In this document: positions 32,020 to 43,317 of the stretch, in pieces | How positions within the stretch are numbered: the stretch's first letter is position 1 | Layout: each line of letters starts with the position of its first letter | Assembly: GCA_963575645.1 (NCBI GenBank) | Contig: OY754470.1 | Span: forward strand, 25,526,501-25,590,500 | Direction of reading: 5' to 3' | Source: Xanthostigma xanthostigma | Lineage: Eukaryota > Arthropoda > Insecta > Raphidioptera > Raphidiidae | Length of the DNA stretch: 64,000 nt | Made by a program: the position numbers and the translations under genes | Notes under the pieces: model-generated | What the model was told of the DNA's origin: nothing | The model's input: the letters and a program-made list of their open reading frames with translations, nothing else | The model's database searches: none

Positions 32020-33770
32020 TAATTGGTACCCCTTAGAAAAATTATGGCTAAATAAACAAAAAAATATTATATTAAGTGGGATAAAAATAAATAAAAATTA
32101 TTAATTGGTACTACTAGATCCAGAAACGTTCGAAATCAAAATTATCAATTGCCATTGTAATGTCTTTAATATATTAAACATCCTTTGATAATATTAAAAT
32201 TCAACCTTAAATTTGATTTTTTTATATGCTTATTTATACATCTCTCTGCATTATTTGGGTCTCTCTCTATCAATATATTATTATTTTTAATGGTGAATTA
32301 AAAATCCCAAGGACACTTTCACTGGTATTAAAATTAGAATTTTTGGCTACACGACTCTTTACATTGAACTGGCTAGATTCCTAGTTTAGCCACATTTGAA
32401 TGAAACCATCAAAGGCCAACGACGACTGGCTGTATGAATAATTAACTTTAAATCAATGAAAACATACCTATATATTTTTAAAATCTTTATAAAAATACAC
32501 ATAATCACTTTAGTGGTTGAACACTACAAAAAACAACAAAATAGTCACTCCTTATAATCACATCTTCTACTAAAACTAAACACAATTTCTATTCAGGATT
32601 TTTGTCTAAATTAATTACTCAAGCACAAGATTGTTAATGATGAAAAATATTATGAATAAATGGACTGTAAATTGAGCTCGTAATAATTAACACAATGAAA
32701 TCTATATCGTTACTACTGTGCCAATATTCAATTTGTACAATCTTGTTTCGTGATTACATAATGTTCCTAAAAGAATTATACTAGTACAGCTTATTCAATA
32801 TAAGATAAAGCAGGGCTCACAAATAGTGGCTTCACTTTGTCACAAAAATCAATAAGACAGAAATTTAGCAAAATTATACACGTGACGAATTGATAACCTC
32901 TCTTCTTTGAGGTCGGTTAAGAATAGAATAACAAATGTAGGTATATCACGTTGTTTGGGCTAGAAGGCAAACCTTTTTTTGTTATTTGTTAAAAAATAAT
33001 CTGCTATTACACTATAGTTTACAGTGTTGCCGGGAAAATTTTTGCTGTTGCTGACTACATAATATGGTATACTAAGTTCAAACACATACTTAGAATTTTT
33101 TTTCAGATCTGGTTTTTGAGTTTTAAATACCTAAATTCAAAACAGAAAAAAACAATATGTATTTACTAAGAAAACATTTATTAAAAAATTAAGTTAAGCA
33201 TTTAGTTCTAAAAAACTTCGTTGTAAAGCTCTCCTCTTATGCGTAGACTTTGGAAAATGGCGTATCATGGACCAGCAATAGTCAGACATCATGTTTAGGT
33301 ATATCCCAAAATCCCTGAAAATAATGTCATAAGGAAACTGTATCAACCATAAAGTTCGCGGAAACAGACAAAAATGTAAATTTTGTAAACTAGTGTTATA
33401 TATTTAATATCGCCAATAATTCGGTTAATATTGATTTTTGGACATTATGTGTATAAAATACTTGCGTCTTGAAATTGTCTAAAAAAAGAATACACCTTGA
33501 AGCTCTGTCACTCGAGTCGCGGGACACTCTGTATATGCATTTATACGAGGGTACAGTTTTGTTTTTCAATTTGTTGACTGTCGTCCTATATTTTGATGTA
33601 GGTATTTTATTACTCCAAGTCCAATGCAGCCATGCCACCAGGCAGCCTACACGCGCGTACGTTCATGTTGAATCGGGGCCCAAAACATTGCACCTGTATT
33701 TTATGTCACAGGGCACTCAACAGCTCAGTTTCTTTGTTGTTCTTCCAAGTTTCAGGTAAAGATGAACAGT
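32020..33770. other. No recognised gene
   Basis: Long AT-rich stretch with short overlapping frames (for example 33396-33638 and 33469-33759) but no domain, splice pair or repeat that I can support. Confidence 0.5.
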
Positions 33771-33911
33771 ATATATGTTACGGTAAATGTAAATTCTTGG
33801 GAAATGTACACATTTACCGTAAAATATGCCGGAGAATGTGTACATTTGCCGCAATATCTACATTTAATGTACACATTCTCCGGCACATTTTACGGTAAAT
33901 GTGTACATTTC
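33771..33911. repeat. Truncated foldback unit, copy 1
   Basis: Direct repeat of 33951-34091, offset 180 bases, with very few differences. It contains 'ttacggtaaatgtaaa', 'gccggagaatgtg' and the inverted forms. Its right arm ends early at a piece of THAP-element terminal repeat. Confidence 0.75.
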
Positions 33912-34156
33912 AAAAATACTTCCCTAGCGTATATATTCATGATTAAATATATATGTTACGGTAAATGTAAACTCTTGGGAAATGTACACATTTACCGTAA
34001 AATATGCCGGAGAATGTGTGCATTTGCCGCAATATCTACATTTAATGTACACATTCTCCGGCACATTTTACGGTAAATGTGTACATTTCCCAAGAGTTTA
34101 CATTTACCGTAACATATATATTTAATCATGAATATATACGCTAGGGAAGTATTTTT
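33912..34156. repeat. 245-bp near-perfect palindrome
   Basis: Arms 33912-34024 and 34044-34156 (113 bases each) are complementary with about two mismatches around a 19-base loop. The outer part of each arm ('aaaaatacttccctagcg') is a THAP-element terminus and the inner part is the foldback unit. Overlapping frames up to 104 codons arise from this repetition and are not genes. Confidence 0.85.
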
Positions 34157-34697
34157 GACACGCGACTTTTGCGCCCTCTCGTGTTTTTTTTTTTTAATTC
34201 TGGTTCAATCAAAACCTTAGTGCCATAATATGTTATACGTGTATTTTAATATAAGGATTAATTGTTGAACAAAATGGGAAAAAAATTATCAAATCGGAAG
34301 TGCTATGTTGTTGATTGTAAAAATGCACCAACTAAAAGTCCAGAATTACAAGTCCACCGTTTTCCTGGATTTTCTTATAAATGAGAGAGAAAAAAATGGA
34401 TTGCATCAGTACATCGTCAAGGGAAATTAAATTTTATTTTACGTCTGTAATCATTATTAAATACATGAAAAATATCATAATTGTTATTTTGTTACAAAAA
34501 TAAGATTTAAAATATCTTGAAATAAAAAATGTTTTTCATTTATGTAGTTTTTTTACTGACATTGTGCGTAAATATTTTGTTACAGTTAAGAATAAAGCTG
34601 GTTTCCATGTGTTTGTTAGTTTTGAGTGAATCAGATTTTAAAAAATCAAACACGAGATGGCGCAAAGATCGCGTGTCATAGATACTTTCCTAGCGTA
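34139..34697 (+). mobile_element. Non-autonomous THAP-transposon derivative, copy 1
   Basis: Left end ACGCTAGGGAAGTATTTTTG, then 'gacttttgcgccctctcgtg'; the right end is the mirror image, finishing 'gatactttcctagcgta'. It is 559 bp long and keeps the first THAP exon of a lost transposase. Closely similar to 61448-61993. The ends resemble those beside the intact THAP-DDE gene (40016-40130). Confidence 0.7.
34274..34428 (+). pseudogene. THAP-domain exon relic in copy 1
   Basis: ATG followed by GKKLSNRKC, then VVDC four residues on, giving the first Cys pair of a C2CH THAP zinc finger. HRFPGFS and a KKWIASV segment follow, as expected for THAP (His-Arg-Phe-Pro and Lys-x-Trp). A TGA lies between the latter two, so it is not translatable as one protein. 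THAP domains bind the transposon ends in this class. No catalytic part follows before the right terminus, which shows this element is a deletion derivative. Similar relics are at 35690-35811 (minus) and 61588 (plus), each damaged differently. Confidence 0.6.
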
Positions 34698-34794
34698 CGT
34701 ATCTTTGACATGCGATCTTTGCGCCATCTCCTGTTTGATTCAATAAAATCTGGTTTACTCAAAACTTACAAACCCATGGAAACCAGCGTTATTC

Positions 34795-35520
34795 ATAATG
34801 AGCCTTTTTCCTGAGAATAGTGCAGCGAAAGTGTCACGAGAGGCAGCACTAGTAGTAGGGACAAACATAAAATATTTACATGCCAACCAATGTTATTTAC
34901 GTGATATTATTTTATTATTTAAAAATATAAATCTGAAATAAAAAAAATTTTGAACTGATAAACTTATCACTGAGAGTCATCATTTACATATGTTATCGAA
35001 ATTATTTTTAAAACTAATTAAATGAATAAAAAATGAATAGTAAATTTTTGACAGTTTATTACCATTGATTAGAATGAGATATAACCTCAATCTTTTATTA
35101 AATTATATTCATTTATTATATTTAATTAAATTTATTTTATTACCATATATTTTTTATTCATATTTCATTTGGAAATAAATCTGAAATTCATAATTATTTT
35201 CAATTTCTCTTATTACAGTTTGAATTTATCGCTAATATTTTACTAGAGTCTGCATACTAACCTGTCTATTAATTCATTTTTTTCCAGATACTTTTAAATT
35301 ACGACACGCAAGCCAACGTTTTAATGTTACTACATTGTTATCTTTTACAGTTGCAAATTTTAGTTTTGCTCCAGGAACATCATCTTCTGTTAAAAACATT
35401 TTTTTTCAAGTACACTTTAATGTGTGTTTATATGGGGATTTGACAGTGTTTGTCCCTACCGAACTACTAGCGCTACTAGTGAGTGATTTTTCGTACTTCA
35501 TGAAAAAGGCTCATTATAAA
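34795..35520. mobile_element. Nested element with ATAATGAGCCTTTTTC inverted repeats
   Basis: ATAATGAGCCTTTTTC at left is mirrored by GAAAAAGGCTCATTAT at right. Just inside, a 'gtagtagggacaaaca'-type block is also mirrored ('tgtttgtccctaccgaact'). The surrounding THAP derivative is continuous when this segment is removed. The interior is AT-rich, with no transposase frame. Confidence 0.6.
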
Positions 35521-35689
35521 AAATATTTACGCAAAATATCAGTAAAAAAACTACATAAATGATATACATTTTTAATTTCTAAATTCTTTAAATCTTATTT
35601 TTGTTAACAAAATAACAACTATGATATTTTTCATGTATTTAATAATGATTACAGACATAAAATAAAATTTAATTACCCTTGACGACGTA

Positions 35690-35811
35690 CTGCCGCAGTC
35701 CATTTTTTCCTCTCTAATTCATAAGAAAATTCAGAAAAACGGTGGAATTGTAATTGGTGTATCTTTACAATCAACAACACAGCACTTCCGATTTGATAAC
35801 TTTTTACCCAT
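35690..35811 (-). pseudogene. THAP-domain exon relic in copy 2
   Basis: On the minus strand ATG starts a frame reading GKKLSNRKCCVVDC and then a Pro-Pro-Phe-Phe segment ended by TGA, where copy 1 has the His-Arg-Phe-Pro motif. It keeps the first zinc-binding Cys pair only. About 11 codons present in copy 1 are deleted here. Nonfunctional. Confidence 0.55.
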
Positions 35812-35826
35812 TTTATTCAACAATAG

Positions 35827-36163
35827 GCTTGTTTCCACTATGAATAAATTTGACGAATTTTAGTTTCTAACGATTAATAATGATATGAAGATAACAAAAA
35901 TATAAATTATTTATTATTAAAAATAAAGATTATTATAAATTTTACAAAATAAATTCAGCAAAATTACGAACTAAGTCATGTGACAGTGAACGCCAATCAG
36001 AAAGCGTGACGTCACTACGTGGCGGACTCTATTTTTGTTGTTGAAATACCGTACATAGAACAGGTTTATTGAATACATAATACATTTATCGTTTTTATTA
36101 GTTTTTGTGAAGTTGATATAATTCTCTTTAATCACTTTTTAAAAGACAATATTATAATTCGCG
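35827..36163. other. Upstream region of the SWIM/YqaJ-like partner gene
   Basis: AT-rich, with 'gtgacgtcactacgtggcgg' near 36006. Probably the left part of the element carrying the THAP-DDE gene, though I cannot find its left terminal repeat here. Confidence 0.35.
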
Positions 36164-37209
36164 ATGAAATCAGGTTGCAGCAAAGCAAACAGTAGTAATT
36201 TACCCAAAATTGACGCTGTTATGATTGGAACATTTTTTGTGTCAAACAGTGACTTCTGTTCATCAGAATTTCGAAATGTTAAAGCATCAATGTAAGTATA
36301 AATAAGTGTAAAATATGTATTATAAGCTGGATTAGTATTTTTTTAGTTACGTAGTTAATAACAGTTTATTTTAACACAAGCATTGTAATGTAATAATATT
36401 GATACTGGTTTTGAGGTTAGATTTGCGGAATATGCATACATAACACTTACTAATGACAGCTAAACTTTTCAGGTCCTCATGAGCTTCATATGGAGATGAC
36501 GCCATAAATTATGTGCAGCTTAAGCGTGACGGCAAATTGTGTACAGTGAAATTTAAGATATGTCCAGAACACAAAATTCATGCAAAATTATATGAAAGCC
36601 AATTAGTGGTTGACGAAGAAAATGATGTTATTATCTCCGTTCAGTGTCATGACTGTGTTGCTTCACAGGGTGGTTGTTAGAACGCAATAGCTTTTCTTAT
36701 GTGGGTACATCCCGGTAGTAGTTTAAAATATATGGCAGCAAAAGAGTTGTCCAGTGGTAGTCCTATATTGACAGCGAATTCACCTGTTTTATTGAAGTTT
36801 TTAGAAGAGAGGAAAAAGAGAAAAAAGTGAGCTTTTAAAATATCAGTCCACATACTGTTACAGTGAAACACATGCTGTCTCAATGCATTTTATATTTAAT
36901 TCTAAAAAGAAGTGTTGATGAATTTTTGAAAAATGTTCAAATAATGTCCTTTAAATGCAAAGACATATCAAAATTATATAAAAAAATGGGGAACCTACAA
37001 AAAATGTGATGCCCAAATGCAACTTCAAATATTTTTATCTGGGAAGAAAAACTGTTTTTTGTGTAGCTGACCCAAATTATGTACAAAATAAAAAAGTAGA
37101 AATATTGAATGTGCCATTTAAGCATGAATATGTCCCAAATATGATTGATGAGAAATTATTAAACTTTTGGAAAAATAATGTATTATGTATATCCAATATT
37201 ATATCATAG
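36164..37209 (+). pseudogene. Decayed SWIM/YqaJ-type partner gene of a THAP-DDE transposon
   Basis: Exon 1 (36164-36291) encodes a peptide with LPKIDAVMIGTFF and a VKAS end, followed by GTAAGT. Exon 2 starts after AG at 36472 and continues in phase: SYGDDAINYVQLKRDGKLC, CPEHKI, VVDEEND and a Cys-rich CHDC..GGC motif, then NAIAFLMWV. This is the SWIM-like region of proteins that accompany ISL2EU/IS4EU-type transposons and end in a YqaJ exonuclease. Two in-frame stops (TGA 36480, TAG 36678) interrupt it. The nuclease core is missing, yet the C-terminal end survives at 37006-37209 (FCVADPNY, KKVEILNVPF, FWKNNV). It runs tail-to-tail with the transposase gene. Its role in the family is presumed to be DNA processing. 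The family name is from memory of motifs. Confidence 0.65.
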
Positions 37210-37260
37210 TGTTCAACTGTAATAATTTTAAATAAATAAACAATCATAGCTGAAGTTGTT

Positions 37261-39781
37261 TTATTTGATTAGAGAATCTTGCAAATTAACTAAAGCACAT
37301 ACTATTGTTACTATGTCATCAAGTATTTTTACATAGTTCAAATTAATACATGTATGTGGTTTTAACATATAAAATTCACGTAAGCGCCGAATAACTCTCT
37401 CTATGTGTATTCTTAAGCTTGCTATCTGTTTAGTTAACTTAGCTTCTTGTTTACTCATTTTCACTCCTGTTGCGACACTTGGAGGTCGTACTAGCGTAAC
37501 ACCTGACTTTCGCAGATACTGTTCTACATGTTTGAATCCTCTATCCGCCATAACACACATACCGCTTTTTAATGTCTGTACAAAATCACAGGATTCAACT
37601 AAACAGGTGTCAGTTATTCTTCCTCCAAATCCTGGAGAAATATAATTCACCAATCCACTTGGAGTAGAGGATATCAGATACTTTATTGTGTTGGATTTCT
37701 TATACTCTGACCATGTCAGAGCTTGATGGACTGCCTTAGATGGCTTTTGGACCTCAATTTCTAGACAGTCGATAATACAACTGACATTATGATAATTATG
37801 CCTGAATGACATAGGTAAAGTCCTTTTAATCATTTCTCTGTCTAGTGTTACAATAAAAGGACGCATAACACTGGCTATTAAAGGTATATTTTTCTGAAAT
37901 ATCTTGCTTATATACGATGGAGAGATTCCATAATCGTCTGCCAGTTGATTAAATTTATTATCCAATCTTATTTTATTCAAACAGAGCAATAAATGATGCT
38001 TGGGAATCTTTATTTCATCTACTATTAAGTCAATCAAGTAATAACAACTGTTTGGAACACCGATGTACAATCGAGGCTTCTTCTCTATTTTATTAATTGT
38101 ATTCACTAAACTCTTTGTTGCTTCTATTTTTCTGTCTTCTTCAATTAATTCACTACAGTCAGAAGATGATTTCATTTCTAACGACTTTACTGATGGTGAG
38201 TGGATGCTGGTGGCTGCAGATGGTATGTATAAAGAAATATCACTGTCGGAGTGCCCATCTTCAGTAATTATTTTTCTTGTAACTTTGCTTTGGCCGGATA
38301 CAAAAGGTCTTGACTTTAGAAGGGTAGCTTTGCATGGAGATGTGGAACAAGATATTAATGTTGGTTTCAAGGGTGATAATGCCTGGTTTATGGTTTTGAT
38401 TGTGGTCTGGACAGCTTTACTTCTAAATTTATGTGTTATAAATGCTTGAATGGATTTGTCTGCTGTCTGCTTACATAGAATTTCTTGCACATTTTCTCTA
38501 ACTGTATCGAAACCTGAAAAATAAACGGTATGAAATAGCTTAAAAATTGTAATAACTAGTTGTCATTTAAAACCTGAAACTATTTGTGTTCTTTGGTGCA
38601 TACTAAAGCTGTAACAGTAACGAGAAATTGTGTACCCGTATGCATTCGCTAGTAAAATAATCAGTATCCGTTACTTTCGTATCGTTACGTTCCTCGGTAG
38701 TTTTCATACGACATACAAATGACCGATTTATGCAACCAAATAAGCAATTATGTAATTGTAACAGTGTATTTAAGTAAGATATTTTAAAAACGCATCAGTC
38801 TGTATCTCCAAGCCTATAAAAGTAGTTCTCATTTTTCTAATTAATAAATATAATTTACTAAAATAAATTATCACTTGAATTATTCCAAGAACCTTTACAA
38901 CACGTTAGGTTAACCGTTCGATGCATTGTATTCGTTCGTATAACCACATCAAACGGATCGAATTGACATCGATATGACAAATGCGAGTAGCGAAATGAAT
39001 TTGTGAGTAACGTTTCGTTACTTCAAGTCAGACGATGTACCCGTTACTCGGTAGCGAGTACATACGGTTTGCTACAGCTCTAGTGCATACCTAAATTTGT
39101 ATCGGAAGTGACTTCAAGAGAAGAACTTTGTGCACAGTTTTCTTCTGATTCATTCAAACACTCTGCGATTACCATCATCTTTTGTTTTTTGCGAAAATAT
39201 GGTCGTTCTGTGCTGCTGCACGTCCGTTTTCTTCTGTCCTCTTGACATTCAAATTTACTTGGTGTACAACCGGGTTTTAAGCGAATTCGAGAGACTTTTC
39301 CCTTGATATGATACTCCATGTAATTAACCATATCATTTGGCAGCTATAACAAGAAAAATTAAGAGTGTTTATCACAGTAAATTTAACCCGACAATAATAT
39401 ATTAAGTACACATCGATCAAATATAGTTAAGATCTTGTCCAAGGTCTTGTTCAAAATCTAACCTATAAACTGTCAACGCATCACGTCATAAACGTTTCAA
39501 GTCAGATATTATTTTATTTTCATCAGTATTTTATAATTAAAACACAGTTTATGGAAAATTACCTTAGACTGAAAACAAATACTTACATCAAAATGATCTT
39601 CACAAAAATACATCCTTGAATCCGTAGATAAACTACAAGCATCATTCCTTCTTGCAAGTGTTAGCCACTTTTTCCGTATTTGTTTATTGTTCGGAACGTA
39701 TATAAATAATTTGTTTGGTGTTTTAATAGTTGTGCTGTTGCACTGGGGCACTATACAGTATTTGTAATAAGACACATTCAT
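37261..39781 (-). CDS. THAP-DDE transposase, three exons, apparently intact
   Basis: Minus strand: exon 1 39781-39587 (ATG, donor GTAAGT), exon 2 39343-39091 (acceptor AG, donor GTATGC), exon 3 38513-37261. Lengths 195, 253 and 1253 join in phase to 566 codons plus a stop. Exon 1 is a THAP zinc finger: YCIVPQC at the start, KKW in the middle and CEDHFD at the splice, which then reads LPNDM in exon 2 as in THAP proteins. Exon 3 holds a DDE_Tnp_4-type nuclease with IIDCLEIEVQ (Asp), GFGGRITD, VMADRGF (Asp) and RIHIERVIRRLREFY (Glu). This fits ISL2EU/IS4EU-type transposons. It would bind and cut element ends in the nucleus. All catalytic positions are present and no stop occurs. Introns contain nothing else notable. 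Confidence 0.82.
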
Positions 39782-40015
39782 TTTTAATTAAGCACAACAC
39801 TACTGCCGATTTGACACACAAATCAAACGGGGTGACGTCATTCAAGGCGCCATGACAGTCTGTAGCGTTTTCGAGATAAATTCAAATTTGATTTTGAAAA
39901 CGCAAAATACATCATGTAAATGTTTGATTTTTTGAAAAATATATATTTTTTGGGGTAAAATAGATAATAAGGAAGAGTATTAAGCACTTTTTCAAAAATT
40001 GTCAAGTAGCCTAAT

Positions 40016-40130
40016 CACGTATAACATATGACACTAAGGTTTTGGCTGAACCAGAATTAAAAAAAAAAAAAAACACACACACAAGAGTGCGCAAATGTCG
40101 CTTGTCAAAAGATACTTTCCTAGTATATAC
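40016..40130. repeat. Right terminal inverted repeat of the THAP-DDE element
   Basis: Reverse-complemented this reads GTATATACTAGGAAAGTATC, then 'gcgacatttgcgcactcttg', an A/T run and 'aattctggttcagccaaaac'. It matches the left end of the derivative at 34139 and the copy at 61448. It lies about 235 bases beyond the transposase start codon, where a terminus is expected. The matching left end is probably that at 34139, or it has been lost in nested insertions. Confidence 0.65.
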
Positions 40131-40886
40131 TCATTCCAATTTGGCAACTTAATTGGTAACGGCATTTTGAAATTTGATGTAAATAATGTTCGAAAACTCT
40201 CAATCGTTAAAAATTAATTTGTACATGTTCTCTTAAATAAGAAACCTTACATAGTAGAATGAATTAATTAATGAACTATTAGATATTGACTGTCCGCAAG
40301 AATTACGTGATTTACTTAAAAGCATCGTTCAAAAATTTCCCTACAAATATATCAGCTGTTTTTACGAATGTCAAAATGTAGCGTAACCATCACGACGATT
40401 TGTCTGGTAGAAGATTAATGATGACAGATGCGGTAGAAATCGATTCACTCAGTAGGACTGTGTCCTTCGTTGCTGTCATTCGAGAAATTATCATCTCCTA
40501 CTCTACCACAATTGATAGAGTAATTCAATAATCATTGACGGGTGCGACACTACAATAAGATTCGTCATTTGAAAGATGGAGATCAGAAGTGGGATACGGT
40601 TGTATGGGCTGGTGTTGAAATTTTATAAAACAACACTTTACATAGGACATTTAGCATCGGGATAAAATGAACGAACCAGAATGTACCATGACAAAAACTC
40701 ATCCAATGTAGATATGAGAGAGAAATGAAGAGCAAAATTCGTGTAGTTAAAAGTTATCAAAACAACCCTAAGCAAATTAGTACTAATATAGTCATAGCTC
40801 CTTCTGATCCATTCGTTTGGTCCTAATGCTTTTTCAAAAACCTTACAGTCCAAGAGTTATTAAACATTTTTGGGTAGGTATTTGAG
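40131..40886. other. No recognised gene
   Basis: AT-rich. A 71-codon minus-strand frame at 40638-40853 has no recognisable domain. Possibly an older, unrecognisable part of the LINE that follows. Confidence 0.45.
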
Positions 40887-41168
40887 CTTTGGAAGCGTGC
40901 ATGTCTTGAACAAATCTGTGTAACTATAAAACGTAGGAAATGGAATTGGATAGGACACACGCTACGAAAGACAGATGACGACATAGCGAAGAGAGCCTTG
41001 GATTGGGACCCACAGGGATACCGAAAAAAGGGAAGACCAAAAACATCGTGGAGAAGAACTGTTCGTGAAGAAGTTATGGAACAAGGAACTACCTGACTTC
41101 AAGTCAAAAATATGGCAAAAGATAGGACTAGATTTAACATTTTCGTAGAGGCCCTACGCTCCACTTAG
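40887..41168 (+). pseudogene. C-terminal end of an RTE-type LINE polyprotein
   Basis: 93 codons read KRRKWNWIGHTLRK, DDDIAKRALDWDPQG, GRPKTSWRR, then a stretch ending FVEALRST before TAG. This is the conserved C-terminal tail after the reverse transcriptase in RTE-like non-LTR retrotransposons. One in-frame TGA (41094) stands where Trp is usual. Sequence after the stop becomes a short 'ttatt' tail near 41185-41195, a normal RTE 3' end. It is a 5'-truncated, dead insertion. No endonuclease or RT motifs are upstream. No target duplication found. Confidence 0.7.
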
Positions 41169-41433
41169 ACGTTAAAGGAATTTATTATTATTTGAGACAA
41201 CGTGAAAATGTGTGCAACACTTCATTTGTAACGTCTGAATACAAAAATCGAAGACCTGACAGAAGGGTAGTAGGGCCTAGCCCCAGGCCTTGAAAGTTTA
41301 CAAAATTTTATTTCCAAAAAAAGTCCTTGAGGCATTTGAAATTATTATCGTACGAAATTTCATAAAGTTTAAAACTGACGGCTTGGCTAGGCCCCAATAC
41401 CTTTCAGCTAGGTCTTCGAATTTGTGTTGAGAC

Positions 41434-41898
41434 TAGTGATGTGCCGGATATCCGTGTCCTTATCCGCGGATATCCGAGGGAGAAGAAAGATCCGTATCCG
41501 CATCCGTTAGTTTTTGGCGGATCTTTTACGGATCTTTTACCTTATTAATTTTCAATCCATAGATGAAATTTTATATATATAGGTGATTAGGTAATAATGA
41601 AAAACTGTTAAATTTCATTCAGATTATTTTTTATTTTTTAAAATCGTATTTGGCACCTTTATATTGCATACATTTATCGTAGTGAGTACATAACTCAAAG
41701 GTACTCAAAGGTAATAAAAAACTATCTTTATAATGAGATATTGCACATCGATCTTTGGAAACAGACAATCTGTTATGAGAGTTAACTCTTAAAGAGGTCA
41801 ATAACTTTTTCCCATAACATATAGAAACTTAAAACCAAATATCCGTATTCAGATCCGTATCCGCGGATATACATTTTTAACGATCCGGCACATCACTA
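41434..41898. mobile_element. hAT MITE, family TAGTGATGTGCC, copy 1
   Basis: Ends TAGTGATGTGCCGGATATCC and its mirror. Flanking 8-mers gttgagac (41426-41433) and tttgagac (41899-41906) differ by one base. Subterminal 'ggatatccg' and 'atccgtatccg' words are repeated, as transposase binding sites often are. 465 bp, non-coding. Copy 2 is at 47456-48182. Confidence 0.8.
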
Positions 41899-41906
41899 TT
41901 TGAGAC

Positions 41907-42681
41907 ATTACAAAAGAAATTTAGCTCTCCTACTATTTGTTTACAAACCTACATAATTTATGTCTATTTGAGGAGAATAAATGAATATCTACCATTTATA
42001 AATAATTAGCAATCCAATTAATATTGGCACATAATTGGAAAAATATACACGAATCTTTTAAAGTATTGCAATGTATTAAAAAATAAATGGAAAACTGAAA
42101 CATTTTATCTAAGCAAAAAATAAATTACGTACGTACAAATAAACGAAGATAATTACCAATTTCCAATAGTAAAAAGAATTTCATTCAAACCACTTAAAAG
42201 AAAATGCGACAAATTACTTCTCCCTCGTTTCAAATAAAAATATATATAAATTTAATTACAGTGAACGCCACTGTAAAAAAAGGTGGCAAATACGAAGAAT
42301 AGCTTATATTCTCGCTTTGAGTTTCCGTCTTGTCTGTTCCCTTATTGTAAAGGCAAGTTCACAATATCTTAATGTTCCGTTAAATTTTAAACGATCACAG
42401 TTTACTTACTATTCTGAAATTTTACTATTTATTTTTGAATCAAACTGAAAGCTATGTGAGATTAAAAACATGATACCGACTACTGTATTTGATTTTACGA
42501 GCTATTTGTTATAATAATTTGTTAAAGCTGTTTCTTCGATGTTTTTGATGTGAAACTATATTTGGATGGGAGTAAAAACGTGCAATGCTGTGACACGGTT
42601 CATGATACGCGTTACGTTTAATTTAGTTCCTAGATAATATAAATAAGAATGATACATACCTAATGTAGTAATAATAATATA
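41907..42681. other. No recognised feature
   Basis: AT-rich with no supportable gene or repeat. Confidence 0.5.
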
Positions 42682-42772
42682 TTACAGAGTAACTACTGTT
42701 TGCTACAATTGTTAAGAAACACCCATTGTTACAACGCTATCAACATAGAAAAATTAGTTTAATTTACAAACA

Positions 42773-42848
42773 ATGTCATCGTCGGGATACGAACCCCGAA
42801 TCTTTCCACTATCACGGCGGACTGAGTTACATTACACCACAGTGACAC
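42773..42848 (-). other. tRNA-like sequence, left arm
   Basis: Mirror image of 43242-43317 with few changes; the seven-base anticodon-like loop reads CGTGATA. See the right-arm entry for the fold. Confidence 0.45.
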
Positions 42849-43241
42849 AACTATCATTCTAATATTTATAGCATTGGTAACTGATTTTTTCACGTCATGC
42901 GAGAGCCAATTATATTAGTTAACGCTAGATGTGAACCATCACAGTAGTGAGAGCTATGAGTGAATCAAAGGTGAAATTGTTTCCTTATATTAAATACGAA
43001 CCCAATCGTTTCAATCCAAAAGAAACATGAAGTTTCCACATTAACGGCCTGACGATATAAAAAAGACGTCTGTGACTTGGGTTCGTATTTAATATAAAGA
43101 AACAATTTCACCTTTGATTCACTCATAGCTCTCACTACTGTGATGGTTCACATCTAGCGTTAACTAATATAATTGGCTCTCGCATGACGTGAAAAAATCA
43201 GTTACCAATGCTATAAATATTAGAATGATAGTTTGATAGTT

Positions 43242-43317
43242 GTGTCACTGTGGTGTAATGTAACTCAGTCCGCCGCGATAGTGGAAAGATTCGGGGTTCG
43301 TATCCCGACGGTGACAT
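43242..43317 (+). other. tRNA-like sequence, right arm
   Basis: 76 bases. A seven-base acceptor-like stem (gtgtcac with gtgacat, one G-T pair), a five-base stem tccgc/gtgga with a seven-base loop CGCGATA, and a T-arm-like tcggg/cccga with GTTCGTAT. A-box-like TGGTGTAATG and a B-box-like GGTTCGTATCC are present. It departs from a true tRNA: no U at position 33, a weak D arm, an eight-base T loop and two extra bases before the 3' acceptor strand. It is probably tRNA-derived, as in SINE heads, and could still recruit RNA polymerase III. Confidence 0.5.

Larger units (their letters stand above)
34697..35826 (-). mobile_element. THAP-transposon derivative, copy 2, inverted, with nested insertion
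   Basis: Arranged tail-to-tail with copy 1: 34595-34686 and 34697-34790 are complementary. Its THAP exon starts at 35811 on the minus strand and is cut by a TGA. The end beyond the exon is missing at about 35826. An unrelated element (34795-35520) interrupts it. Confidence 0.6.

Noticed and set aside
33632-34076. Frames of 88-104 codons with repeated His/Ile/Tyr blocks
   Set aside because: They arise from two direct copies of a palindromic repeat read through in the same phase.
37403-38449. Plus-strand frames of 80 and 128 codons
   Set aside because: Antisense shadows of transposase exon 3.
43242-43317. A functional tRNA gene
   Set aside because: The D arm is weak, the T loop has eight bases, position 33 is not U, and two extra bases precede the acceptor strand. 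A Ser-like anticodon lacks the long variable arm of tRNA-Ser.
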